9,162 bases of DNA, from assembly GCA_003455275.1 (NCBI GenBank), contig DMRR01000153.1, forward strand, positions 1-9,162, written 5' to 3'. The translations under genes and the position numbers were made by a program. Origin of the DNA: Bacteroidota bacterium. GTDB lineage: Bacteria > Bacteroidota > Bacteroidia > Chitinophagales > UBA10324. Shown piece after piece: positions 1 to 6,818 of this stretch (its first letter is position 1; each line of letters starts with the position of its first letter). The notes beneath the pieces are model-generated. The model did no database searches. It worked only from the letters and a program-made list of their open reading frames with translations, and had not been told where the DNA came from.

Positions 1-101
1 TGCGGAGGTTCAGGGCGCATAATCACATTGAACCATATCCAACAAAGAACCGGAACAAGCAGCACAATCAGTGCTGCTATGACTCCAATTTTCTTTTTCA
101 T
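1..101 (-). CDS. N-terminal fragment of an unidentified membrane-anchored protein (cut by window edge)
   Basis: The frame opens at ATG 101-99 and stays open to base 1, giving 33 full codons. The start overlaps the stop of the subunit IV gene by one base (TAATG), which argues for translational coupling and for a real gene. The peptide begins MKKKIGVIAALIVLL: a short Lys-rich head, then a hydrophobic stretch to about residue 29 ending near WIWFNVIM, then a charged, Pro-rich RPEPP sequence. This looks like a single N-terminal membrane anchor or uncleaved signal with the rest of the protein on the periplasmic side. After subunit IV, Bacteroidota oxidase operons often carry SCO/SenC-type copper chaperones or small membrane proteins, so an oxidase assembly factor is a reasonable guess. 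No diagnostic domain is visible in the fragment, and the function is not assigned. Confidence 0.6.
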   Translation of the reverse strand, partial: MKKKIGVIAALIVLLVPVLCWIWFNVIMRPEPP

Positions 102-421
102 TATTTCCAGATATGGAATTGCATGTTATGCCAGCTGCTTCCTTCTGCTAAAAAAATAGAAACAGTATAGAGCAGAAGAATAACAGGAATCAATACTGTA
201 ATGATGAGGTGCTTTACTTCGAACTTAAGGTGCATGAAGGTTCCTACAATATAAATCGCCTTTATCATACTCATGACAACGAAGAAAATATTGAGCGGCA
301 TTCGGTTGATATCAGCAGGATAAGTAAGCGCCCCTATGATCTCAACGATAGTTACAATTAGCATAATCCAGAATGTTCTCCAGATCACTTTTACCATATT
401 TCCGTGTGCTTCAGCAGACAT
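101..421 (-). CDS. coxD: Cytochrome c oxidase subunit IV (prokaryotic COX4 family)
   Basis: This 106-residue protein has three predicted membrane helices, at about residues 14-33, 43-63 and 69-91. That matches the size and shape of the small prokaryotic subunit IV of caa3-type oxidases. The stretch IKAIYIVGTFMHLKFE (about 53-68), between helices II and III, is the family's recognisable signature. The protein has no redox centre. In related oxidases it packs against the catalytic core and helps assembly or stability. It follows the second coxC by 25 bases and its TAA overlaps the ATG of the next gene. The start ATG at 421 gives a short polar head (MSAEAHGN) before helix I. No strong Shine-Dalgarno sequence is present upstream; the leader is AT-rich, as is common in Bacteroidota. 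Family assignment is firm, while the gene symbol (coxD versus ctaF) is a matter of naming. Confidence 0.88.
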   Translation of the reverse strand: MSAEAHGNMVKVIWRTFWIMLIVTIVEIIGALTYPADINRMPLNIFFVVMSMIKAIYIVGTFMHLKFEVKHLIITVLIPVILLLYTVSIFLAEGSSWHNMQFHIWK

Positions 422-446
422 GTATCAATTAGTTTTATTTTAAAAG

Positions 447-1127
447 TTAAAGCAAGTAGAAAGCCATGAACACAAACACCCAAACCAAATCAACAAAGTG
501 CCAGTACAGACCAACCTTCTCCACCATTTCATAGTTACCTCTTCTGTCATATACTCCACTCATAACATTTGATGTTACAATAATATTTATAATCACTCCG
601 GTGAAAACATGGAACCCATGAAATCCGGTAATAATAAAGAACAGCCACCCAAATGCAGAAGCGCCAAAAGGATTAGCACTAATTGTCATTCCTTCGCTAA
701 TCAAGTGTGTCCACTCCCAGGCCTGGCAACTTAAAAATGCAATTCCACCAATGATGGTGAAGAAAAGCCACATCGCAACCTTCTTTCTATTTTTCTCTGC
801 ATTTCCATAATGAACTGCCAGCACCATTGTAACCGAACTCATGATGAGAATGAAAGTCATGAGTGATACAAACATTAAAGGCAAATGCACATCTTCAGGA
901 ACTCCCGGGAAGGCGCGAAAAACATGATTGGGAACAGGCCAGGAATTATAACTGAAGCGCAATGCGCCATAGGTAACTAGGAAAGAAGCGAAAGAAAAAC
1001 TATCTCCCACTAAGAAATACCACATCATTAGTTTACCCCAACTTACTTTGAATGGAGAGCGCCCTCCATTCCATGGGTTTGCAGATGTGGTGGTTGAATG
1101 TGCAGGTGCTGAAAGAGTTGCTTCCAT
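447..1127 (-). CDS. coxC: Cytochrome c oxidase subunit III (longer paralog)
   Basis: This is a 226-residue heme-copper oxidase subunit III, an accessory membrane subunit that supports the stability and proton uptake of CoxA. The frame also holds a TTG at 1130, directly before ATG 1127; I take the ATG as the start. A polar N-terminus of about 35 residues, rich in Ala, Ser and Thr, is followed by five predicted helices rather than the seven of mitochondrial COX3, as in many bacterial forms. Visible hallmarks are LVGDSFSFASFLVTYGALR in the first helix, QAWEW with the helix III Glu (about residue 138), TGFHGFHVFTG (about 167-177), and the terminal LYWHFVDLVWVFVF (about 207-220). The gene lies 12 bases after another coxC paralog and 25 bases before the subunit IV gene. 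It keeps the usual subunit III signature residues better than its neighbour, so it is probably the orthodox copy. Confidence 0.93.
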   Translation of the reverse strand: MEATLSAPAHSTTTSANPWNGGRSPFKVSWGKLMMWYFLVGDSFSFASFLVTYGALRFSYNSWPVPNHVFRAFPGVPEDVHLPLMFVSLMTFILIMSSVTMVLAVHYGNAEKNRKKVAMWLFFTIIGGIAFLSCQAWEWTHLISEGMTISANPFGASAFGWLFFIITGFHGFHVFTGVIINIIVTSNVMSGVYDRRGNYEMVEKVGLYWHFVDLVWVFVFMAFYLL

Positions 1128-1139
1128 CAAGAGTATTTT

Positions 1140-1712
1140 TTAGAAGAATTTTAATTGGAAGAAAATGAACAAAAAGATCCAGAGTAGGTCAACAAAATGC
1201 CAGTAAACAGAAATGAATCCAATAATATGATGATAATTTGGATTGAATTTTTGAACTGAGGTTTTTATTCCGGTATAAAGTAAAATTAAAAGTCCAACAC
1301 CTACATGTGCCAGGTGAGTCATAGAAATCACATATACATATTGATAGGAATTAATTCCATTAATATAAAAACCTGATTTTGCCAATGCAAAATAACCTAG
1401 CCATTGGTTGATAATGAATGCTACGCCAAGTATGAAAGTTGCCCAAAAGAAAATCCTAAATCGCTGCACTTCCATTTGCTTATGAGCCTTCTTTGAAATG
1501 AACATTGTGACACTGCTCAATAGAATTATGGCTGTACTGATCCAGAACTGATAAGGAAGATTAATATTTACCCAATTACCCGCACCTTGACGAACAATAA
1601 GTGCACTCGTCATTGCGACAAACAACATCACAATAGTGGCAAGCCCAATGAACAGCCCAAACCGCTGCGCAAAAATTTGTCTTTCCCTTTCGTTGTTCAT
1701 TGCTCCTACCAT
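1140..1712 (-). CDS. coxC: Cytochrome c oxidase subunit III family protein (short, divergent paralog)
   Basis: This 190-residue, five-helix protein belongs to the subunit III family. Its C-terminus, VYWHFVDLLWIFLF (about 169-182), is nearly the same as that of the next gene, and MTHLAHVGVGLL (about 131-142) corresponds to the FHGxHVxxG motif. RFGLFIGLATIVMLF begins helix I, and IVRQGAGNWV follows it. The helix III Glu of typical subunit III is missing: the aligned segment reads NQWLGY (about 102-107) with Gly106 at that place. Two start codons are possible, ATG 1712 and ATG 1700. The first has AGGA six bases upstream. The second has AGGAG only two bases upstream, which is too close, so 1712 is preferred. 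The gene begins 8 bases after ctaB. Paired subunit III genes of this kind are familiar in Bacteroidota oxidase operons, and this copy probably is a second accessory membrane subunit. Confidence 0.9.
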   Translation of the reverse strand: MVGAMNNERERQIFAQRFGLFIGLATIVMLFVAMTSALIVRQGAGNWVNINLPYQFWISTAIILLSSVTMFISKKAHKQMEVQRFRIFFWATFILGVAFIINQWLGYFALAKSGFYINGINSYQYVYVISMTHLAHVGVGLLILLYTGIKTSVQKFNPNYHHIIGFISVYWHFVDLLWIFLFIFFQLKFF

Positions 1713-1720
1713 TTGCTTTC

Positions 1721-2614
1721 CTAAATTTTATCAAAGTAAAGAGCTAGTTGAACAATAGGCAGGTAGAAAAAGGAGCCAAACATAAGTTGCCTTGCAGAAG
1801 CAACTGTGCAATCCCGGTAAAGTTTAATAGACTGATAAAGAAAAACAACTCCGATTGTAAGAAGGATTATTAATGATACAACCCCTGCATAATGAAAATA
1901 ATAAGGAAGTACACTGAACGCAATGAGCACAACTATACTCACTATGGTTTGCATGGCGCTTGTTTTAGATTGTCCATCTTTCGAAGGAAGTAATTTGTAT
2001 CCTGCTTTCATGTAATCATCATAAGCCACCCAACCGATTGCCCAAAAATGTGGAAGTTGCCAAAAGAACTGAATCAAGAACAGAAGCCCGGATTCTGCAT
2101 TTATCAGATTTGTTGCTGCAACAAATCCAATCATTGGAGGAAGAGCTCCAGGGATGGCTCCTAAATAAACTGCTACAGGAGAAAATCTTTTCATAGGGGT
2201 ATAAATGAAAGCATATGAAATTAGTGCAATAGCACTTAGTAATGCAGCGGCTTGATTAAAATAAAGCCAAAGAATTCCAAGGCCACCTATTGCCAGTACT
2301 CCACTGAAAAGAATTGCTTCAATTGTATTCATTCGTTCAGTAGGCAATGGTCGATTTGCAGTGCGTTTCATTAATCGGTCGAAATCTTTTTCGATCACTT
2401 GATTTAATGCATTTGATGCTCCTGCAGTCAACATTCCTCCAAGAGAAATCATTATAAAATTTTGCCAACTCCAGTTTCCGTTCGCACCTATCAGGAAGCC
2501 AATTCCAGACGAAAAAACAACAAGCAAGGACAATCGAAATTTCATCAGCATAGCATAATCCTTAAGCTTTGCTGTTACAAACGATCCGATTCCAACTCTT
2601 TCTAACCCTTGCAT
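1721..2614 (-). CDS. ctaB: Protoheme IX farnesyltransferase (heme O synthase)
   Basis: The enzyme transfers a farnesyl group from farnesyl diphosphate to the vinyl group of heme b, making heme O, which heme A synthase then turns into the heme A used by CoxA. At 297 residues with about eight or nine hydrophobic helices it has the normal size of the UbiA-type CyoE/CtaB family. The prenyl diphosphate/Mg site is clear: N71, E75, D77 and D79 in NQVIEKDFDRLMKRTANRPL (71-90). The second conserved loop, YLGAIPGALPPMIGF (150-164), and the FFWQLPHFWAIGW stretch (183-195) followed by DDYMKAGYKLLP (199-210) are also present. E75 replaces the more common Asp, a conservative change. It sits 19 bases after coxA, so the cofactor enzyme is made with the subunit it serves. 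No heme A synthase (ctaA) is in the window. The leader is A-rich (AGAAAAAA next to the ATG). Confidence 0.95.
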   Translation of the reverse strand: MQGLERVGIGSFVTAKLKDYAMLMKFRLSLLVVFSSGIGFLIGANGNWSWQNFIMISLGGMLTAGASNALNQVIEKDFDRLMKRTANRPLPTERMNTIEAILFSGVLAIGGLGILWLYFNQAAALLSAIALISYAFIYTPMKRFSPVAVYLGAIPGALPPMIGFVAATNLINAESGLLFLIQFFWQLPHFWAIGWVAYDDYMKAGYKLLPSKDGQSKTSAMQTIVSIVVLIAFSVLPYYFHYAGVVSLIILLTIGVVFLYQSIKLYRDCTVASARQLMFGSFFYLPIVQLALYFDKI

Positions 2615-2633
2615 TTTTTTCTAAAAAAAATTA

Positions 2634-4514
2634 TTAAACATGATGAGCTGATTCGCCTGGCTGAATCGGCATTGTTTGAGGAATAAAATCTTGTCCATCT
2701 TTACCATAATCATATGGCCAGCGATGAACAGTTGGAATTTCTCCTTCCCAATTTCCATGTCCTGGTTTTATTGGTGTTGTCCATTCTATTGTATTTGATT
2801 TCCATGGATTTTGTTCATGACAAATTTTACCTCTGAAAATGCTATAGAAGAAATTGAAAACAAAAAGGAGTTGAGCGGCAAATACAACCAAGGCTGCAAT
2901 AGTTATGAATTCACTTAATTCTCCAAACTTGTTGAAAGACTCATAACCTGCATGGCTAGGATAACGACGCGGAACACCGGCTAATCCCTGGTAATGCATA
3001 GGCCAGAAAATTGCGTAGGCACCAGCAAAAGTCAACCAGAAGTGAATGAAGCCCATTGTTCGGTTCATAAACTTTCCATACATTTTAGGAAACCAGTGAT
3101 AAACACCTGCAAACATTCCGAAGAAGGCGCCAATACCCATAACAATATGGAAGTGTGCAACTACAAAATATGTATCATGTAGTTGGATGTCGATTGAAGA
3201 ATTACCAAGAAAAATTCCTGTTAAACCACCTGATATAAAAAGAGACACAAATCCAATAGCGAACAGCATTGCCGGAGTGTACTTTATATTTCCCTTCCAG
3301 ATTGTGGTAAGCCAGTTGAAAACTTTTATAGCAGAAGGAATTGCAATAAGCAAAGTAAGGAATACGAAAACGGACCCAACAAATGGATTGAGGCCTGTCA
3401 CAAACATGTGATGAGCCCAAACAAAAAATGCAAGAGCCGCTATTGCAAGCATTGAAAGAACCATTGCACGATAACCAAAAATTGGCTTTCGTGAATTCAC
3501 CGAAAGTATTTCTGAAACCATTCCGAATGCAGGCATAATAACAATATATACTTCCGGGTGACCAAGAAACCAGAACAAGTGCTGATACAAAATAGGGTTT
3601 CCACCTTCATGAGGTTGTGCGCCAACATTCTCAATATAGATTTTGTCCAGGTAAAAACTTGTTCCTAAAGTTCTATCAAAAATGAGAAGTATGGCTGCCC
3701 CAAGCAGAACAGGGAAGGAAAGAACTCCCAATATGGCTGTGATTAAAAGTGCCCAGATGGTCAGTGGCAATTTTGCCATAGACATTCCTTTTGTTCTTAA
3801 GTTCAATATAGTAGTGATGTAATTTAAACCACCAAGCAAACTTGAAAAGATAAACAGTGACATGCTAATAAGCCACATATCTGCCCCGCCCTTGGATCCT
3901 AATGACGCATCTCTGATTGCACTGAGTGGGGGATAGAAAACCCAGCTAACACCAGCAGCACCAGTCGGCAAGAAAAACGAAGCAGCCATCACTATGCTTG
4001 CCATAAAGAAGAACCAATATGAAAGCATGTTTAAAAACGGTGATGCCATGTCCCGGGCACCGCATTGAAGTGGAATTAGAATATTAGCAAATGTTCCGCT
4101 TAGGCCGGCGGTGAGCACAAAGAAGACAAGAATGGTTCCGTGCATAGTGATGAGCATGTTATAAAAGTCATTTGTCATATGACCATTTTCAACCCACCGA
4201 TCACCGAATACATTACCAATCCAACTCATATTGGTATCCGGAAAACCAAGTTGCATCCTGAAAATATTTGAAAATGCACCTCCAACTATTGCCCAGATTA
4301 TCCCGGTAATCAAGAATTGTTTGCCAATTATTTTATGATCCTGAGAAAAAATCCAAGTGTGAATAAAATTCTTTTTATTTCGATCGCTATCGTGATGACC
4401 GTGATCTTCTTCCGAACGAATTACACCTTCTACATCCTGATAATGTACATGATCAGTGATGTATGCTCCTGTGTTTGAGTGGGCGTGTCCGTGATGCGTT
4501 TCAGTTGTTTCCAT
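2634..4514 (-). CDS. coxA: Cytochrome c oxidase subunit I, A1-type heme-copper O2 reductase
   Basis: This is the catalytic subunit that reduces O2 to water at heme a3-CuB and pumps protons. It has 626 residues and about twelve helices from residue 62 onward. Heme a ligands are H125 (MHGT) and H456; H454 binds heme a3 (VVAHFHIVMG, 451-460). CuB ligands are H319 (LGHPEVY), H368 and H369 (WAHHMF), with Y323 as the cross-linked Tyr. E321 in GHPEVY marks the A1 type. The D channel has D155 and N162 (GARDMASPFLN); the K channel has K397 (PSAIKVFNW). H446 and D447 match the Mg site, and R516 and R517 the heme propionate arginines. The first 45 residues are rich in His (nine between 7 and 41), a common trait of Bacteroidota CoxA. 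It lies 18 bases after coxB and 19 before ctaB. No residue needed for catalysis is missing. Confidence 0.97.
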   Translation of the reverse strand: METTETHHGHAHSNTGAYITDHVHYQDVEGVIRSEEDHGHHDSDRNKKNFIHTWIFSQDHKIIGKQFLITGIIWAIVGGAFSNIFRMQLGFPDTNMSWIGNVFGDRWVENGHMTNDFYNMLITMHGTILVFFVLTAGLSGTFANILIPLQCGARDMASPFLNMLSYWFFFMASIVMAASFFLPTGAAGVSWVFYPPLSAIRDASLGSKGGADMWLISMSLFIFSSLLGGLNYITTILNLRTKGMSMAKLPLTIWALLITAILGVLSFPVLLGAAILLIFDRTLGTSFYLDKIYIENVGAQPHEGGNPILYQHLFWFLGHPEVYIVIMPAFGMVSEILSVNSRKPIFGYRAMVLSMLAIAALAFFVWAHHMFVTGLNPFVGSVFVFLTLLIAIPSAIKVFNWLTTIWKGNIKYTPAMLFAIGFVSLFISGGLTGIFLGNSSIDIQLHDTYFVVAHFHIVMGIGAFFGMFAGVYHWFPKMYGKFMNRTMGFIHFWLTFAGAYAIFWPMHYQGLAGVPRRYPSHAGYESFNKFGELSEFITIAALVVFAAQLLFVFNFFYSIFRGKICHEQNPWKSNTIEWTTPIKPGHGNWEGEIPTVHRWPYDYGKDGQDFIPQTMPIQPGESAHHV

Positions 4515-4532
4515 CGCTGAAGAATTTAGATT

Positions 4533-5579
4533 TTACTGTTCGTGTTTCTCATTTTCGGCAGAAACTTTTCCGTTTTCGTTTGAAGGGTTAATTATGCTAT
4601 TATCTTCTTTTGTACCCTTGATTGCAGTTTCGTAGAATGATTTTTGTTTTGCAAGCCAAGCTTCATATTGCTCGTGAGTATCCACAAATACCATTGCTTT
4701 CATTGAAGAGTGTCCAGCACCACATAAATAATCACAGCACAATTCATAATTGAAATTAGGATTGTTTGTAATCTTTCTCATTTCATCAGTAGTGATGTTA
4801 GGTGTCAATTTGAAATGAGTTGGTAAACCAGGCATCGCATCCATTTTAACTCTGAAATGATTTAGTCCAACATCATGCACTACATCGCGGCTGTTTATCT
4901 TAAGCATGTACTCCTTATTAACTTCAAAGTGAAGTTCGCCCGACAAAAAATCATCATGAGAATCCTTATCACTGAAATCAATTCCAACTTTATTGGTTGA
5001 AGTAATTTTTTTCCAATTGTTAATTCCAAGTTTTGAATCAGCCCCCGGATAACGGATTAGCCATTCGAATTGTTTTCCTGTAATTTCAATAACCCTTGCC
5101 TCAGGTGAAGCGGGGCCGGTAATTCTAAACCAATAATATAACCCAAAGACAACCAAAATAGTAAGCACAATTGCTGGAATTACTGTCCAAATCATTTCAA
5201 GCTTATTATTTTCAGGATAGTAATAACCAAGGTTATTTTTTCTGTTTCTATACTTATAAGAGAACCAGCCTAGTGCTATTTGTGTCAGGAAGAAAACAAT
5301 TCCGGTAAGTACTAGTGTAATATCAAACATGGTATCAATCCAATGACCATGAACAGAAGCTGAGACAGGAAGATACCGATCACTAAAATGCCATGCACTC
5401 CATGATACTCCAACAAGGAAAACAATTTGGAACAGGAGCATTAAGTTTCCGTTGATTTTATCGGATTCCAATTCAGCATCTTCACCACGAATTGTGTTGA
5501 TGTATTCATTAGCTTTAGAAATCTGAATAACTAATGTGCCAATGAGCACTAATGCAAGAAATATTAAAAACGCTGTCAT
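4533..5579 (-). CDS. coxB: Cytochrome c oxidase subunit II (CuA subunit)
   Basis: The protein carries the binuclear CuA centre that receives electrons and passes them to heme a in CoxA. It has 348 residues. Hydrophobic helices lie at about 1-20, 44-64, 82-106 and 129-150, so there are two more than in the classical two-helix subunit II. The last helix starts with the standard EMIWTVIPA (128-136). The cupredoxin domain follows: GKQFEWLIRYPGAD (168-181), VVHDVGLNHFRVKMDAMPG (233-251) with ligand H235, and CDYLCGAGHSSM (282-293) with ligands C282, C286, H290 and M293. Y284 stands where most families have the Glu that contributes a CuA carbonyl ligand and a Mg ligand. There is no fused cytochrome c domain; ActE, two genes earlier, probably supplies that role. 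The last 25 residues are polar and probably disordered. It begins 25 bases after actF. Confidence 0.95.
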   Translation of the reverse strand: MTAFLIFLALVLIGTLVIQISKANEYINTIRGEDAELESDKINGNLMLLFQIVFLVGVSWSAWHFSDRYLPVSASVHGHWIDTMFDITLVLTGIVFFLTQIALGWFSYKYRNRKNNLGYYYPENNKLEMIWTVIPAIVLTILVVFGLYYWFRITGPASPEARVIEITGKQFEWLIRYPGADSKLGINNWKKITSTNKVGIDFSDKDSHDDFLSGELHFEVNKEYMLKINSRDVVHDVGLNHFRVKMDAMPGLPTHFKLTPNITTDEMRKITNNPNFNYELCCDYLCGAGHSSMKAMVFVDTHEQYEAWLAKQKSFYETAIKGTKEDNSIINPSNENGKVSAENEKHEQ

Positions 5580-5604
5580 TACTTTTTACTTTTTCTCTTC
5601 GTGA

Positions 5605-6792
5605 TTAAAGTGTGTTATGTAAACTTTCTTGTAGGTACGGATGGTTGGAAGGAACCATTTTAGCTTTTGTTAGTGATGTAAATACAACATATAACAACAG
5701 TCCGGCATACAAGCAAGGTAAACCGATTTCAAGAAATCCGAATGGTGGTGAACTTTCTGGTCCTAAGGATGCAGGCATAATCATCAGATAAAAATCTACA
5801 AAATGACCGAAGATGATTATACACGCTACAAATGCAAGCCGGTTCAAATTTCTTTTTGCATCTCTAGACATAAGCAACAAAAATGGAAGCACAAAATTCA
5901 TAATGAAAATTCCATAAAATAAAAAATGATAATGCCCGTATCTGTGTTGGAAGTATATAGTTTCTTCCGGAATATTTGCATACCAAATCAACATAAACTG
6001 GCAAAAGGTAACATATGTCCAAAAGATTGAGAAAGCAAACATCATAATTCCAAGATTGTGAAAATGATTTACATTCACTTCTTTAAGGTACCCCGCTTTC
6101 TTCAGGAAAATTGTAAAGAGTGTAATAACTGAGATACTGGTTACCCAGAAACTTGCGAAAGAATACCAGCCATACATCGTGCTATACCAATGTGGATCAA
6201 GTGACATTAGCCAATCCCATGCTGTAACCAAAATATAGACAGCGAAGAATGGAACGAATACAGATGCAAGAACTAAACTGCGCTTATGCATGCTAGTATC
6301 GCCATGAGGTAAAGTATCTTCTTTTAAAGAAGCACGACGCAACAAAATTGTACAAATGATAAGTGCCGAAACAAAGAATATAAATCTTATGAAGAAAAAT
6401 GGAAGATTGAGATAAACAGATTTATGTTGTAACAATTCATCATGCTCTACCACCTCCTTATGTGTCCATTCATATAGGTGGCTATTCCCAAGAATCAAAA
6501 CAATAAAAAGGATTCCTGCTGCGAAAGGCATCCATTGTGAAATTGCTTCAACTACTCTTTTGAATACAGTATACCAGCCTCCCCATGCAAGATAAACAGC
6601 TGCTAAAAAAAACGCCGCTCCCATACCTATTTCCATAAAGAAAACGCTATCGAGTAAAAGATTTGCCCAAACACGATGAACCGCGTTTTCGCCATAATAA
6701 ATAAACCCACCAATTAGGGATGCAAGCCCAATTGCTATCAGGATAAAACAAACTCTTTTAAGTCGCGTGTTAAAATTAAAATTCTCGTTCAT
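5605..6792 (-). CDS. actF: Alternative complex III membrane subunit ActF
   Basis: This 395-residue, very hydrophobic protein has about ten predicted helices, the first at 13-32 and the last at about 355-374. It belongs to the ActF branch of the NrfD-like family, paralogous to ActC, and forms one of the two large membrane blocks of the quinol:cytochrome c oxidoreductase. Recognisable segments are AWDWLMSLDPHWYSTMYGWY (191-210), CQFMLIWYANIPEET (264-278), HYHFLFYGIFIMNFVLPFL (287-305) and GHFVDFYLMIMP (329-340). It has no cofactor motif, as expected; in characterised ACIII it is proposed to take part in proton transfer rather than in quinol oxidation. It lies between actE (26 bases) and coxB (25 bases), exactly at the junction of the ACIII and oxidase gene sets. 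The start ATG at 6792 gives a short polar head before helix I. Family membership is clear, but its exact coupling role is not established from sequence. Confidence 0.92.
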   Translation of the reverse strand: MNENFNFNTRLKRVCFILIAIGLASLIGGFIYYGENAVHRVWANLLLDSVFFMEIGMGAAFFLAAVYLAWGGWYTVFKRVVEAISQWMPFAAGILFIVLILGNSHLYEWTHKEVVEHDELLQHKSVYLNLPFFFIRFIFFVSALIICTILLRRASLKEDTLPHGDTSMHKRSLVLASVFVPFFAVYILVTAWDWLMSLDPHWYSTMYGWYSFASFWVTSISVITLFTIFLKKAGYLKEVNVNHFHNLGIMMFAFSIFWTYVTFCQFMLIWYANIPEETIYFQHRYGHYHFLFYGIFIMNFVLPFLLLMSRDAKRNLNRLAFVACIIIFGHFVDFYLMIMPASLGPESSPPFGFLEIGLPCLYAGLLLYVVFTSLTKAKMVPSNHPYLQESLHNTL

Positions 6793-6818
6793 TGATAGAT
6801 ACTGATTTATTTTCTAAG

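Noticed and set aside
1128..1130. TTG as the start codon of the longer coxC
   Set aside because: It is followed at once by an ATG at 1127-1125, which is the more likely start and changes the protein by one residue only.
2615..2630. A/T run between coxA and ctaB as a possible terminator
   Set aside because: There is no GC-rich inverted repeat before it, and the next gene starts within 19 bases; it looks like an A-rich Bacteroidota leader sequence.
2994..3182. Plus-strand open frame of 62 codons inside coxA
   Set aside because: It lies fully antisense to the conserved coxA coding sequence and its translation has no family-like features, so it is a shadow frame.
3187..3411. Plus-strand open frame of 74 codons inside coxA
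   Set aside because: It is antisense to the conserved helices of CoxA, with no independent start context or recognisable protein.
3202..3420. Minus-strand open frame of 72 codons overlapping coxA in another frame
   Set aside because: It overlaps the region encoding the CuB ligands and the K channel; the Cys/Trp/Tyr-rich translation is typical of an out-of-frame reading.
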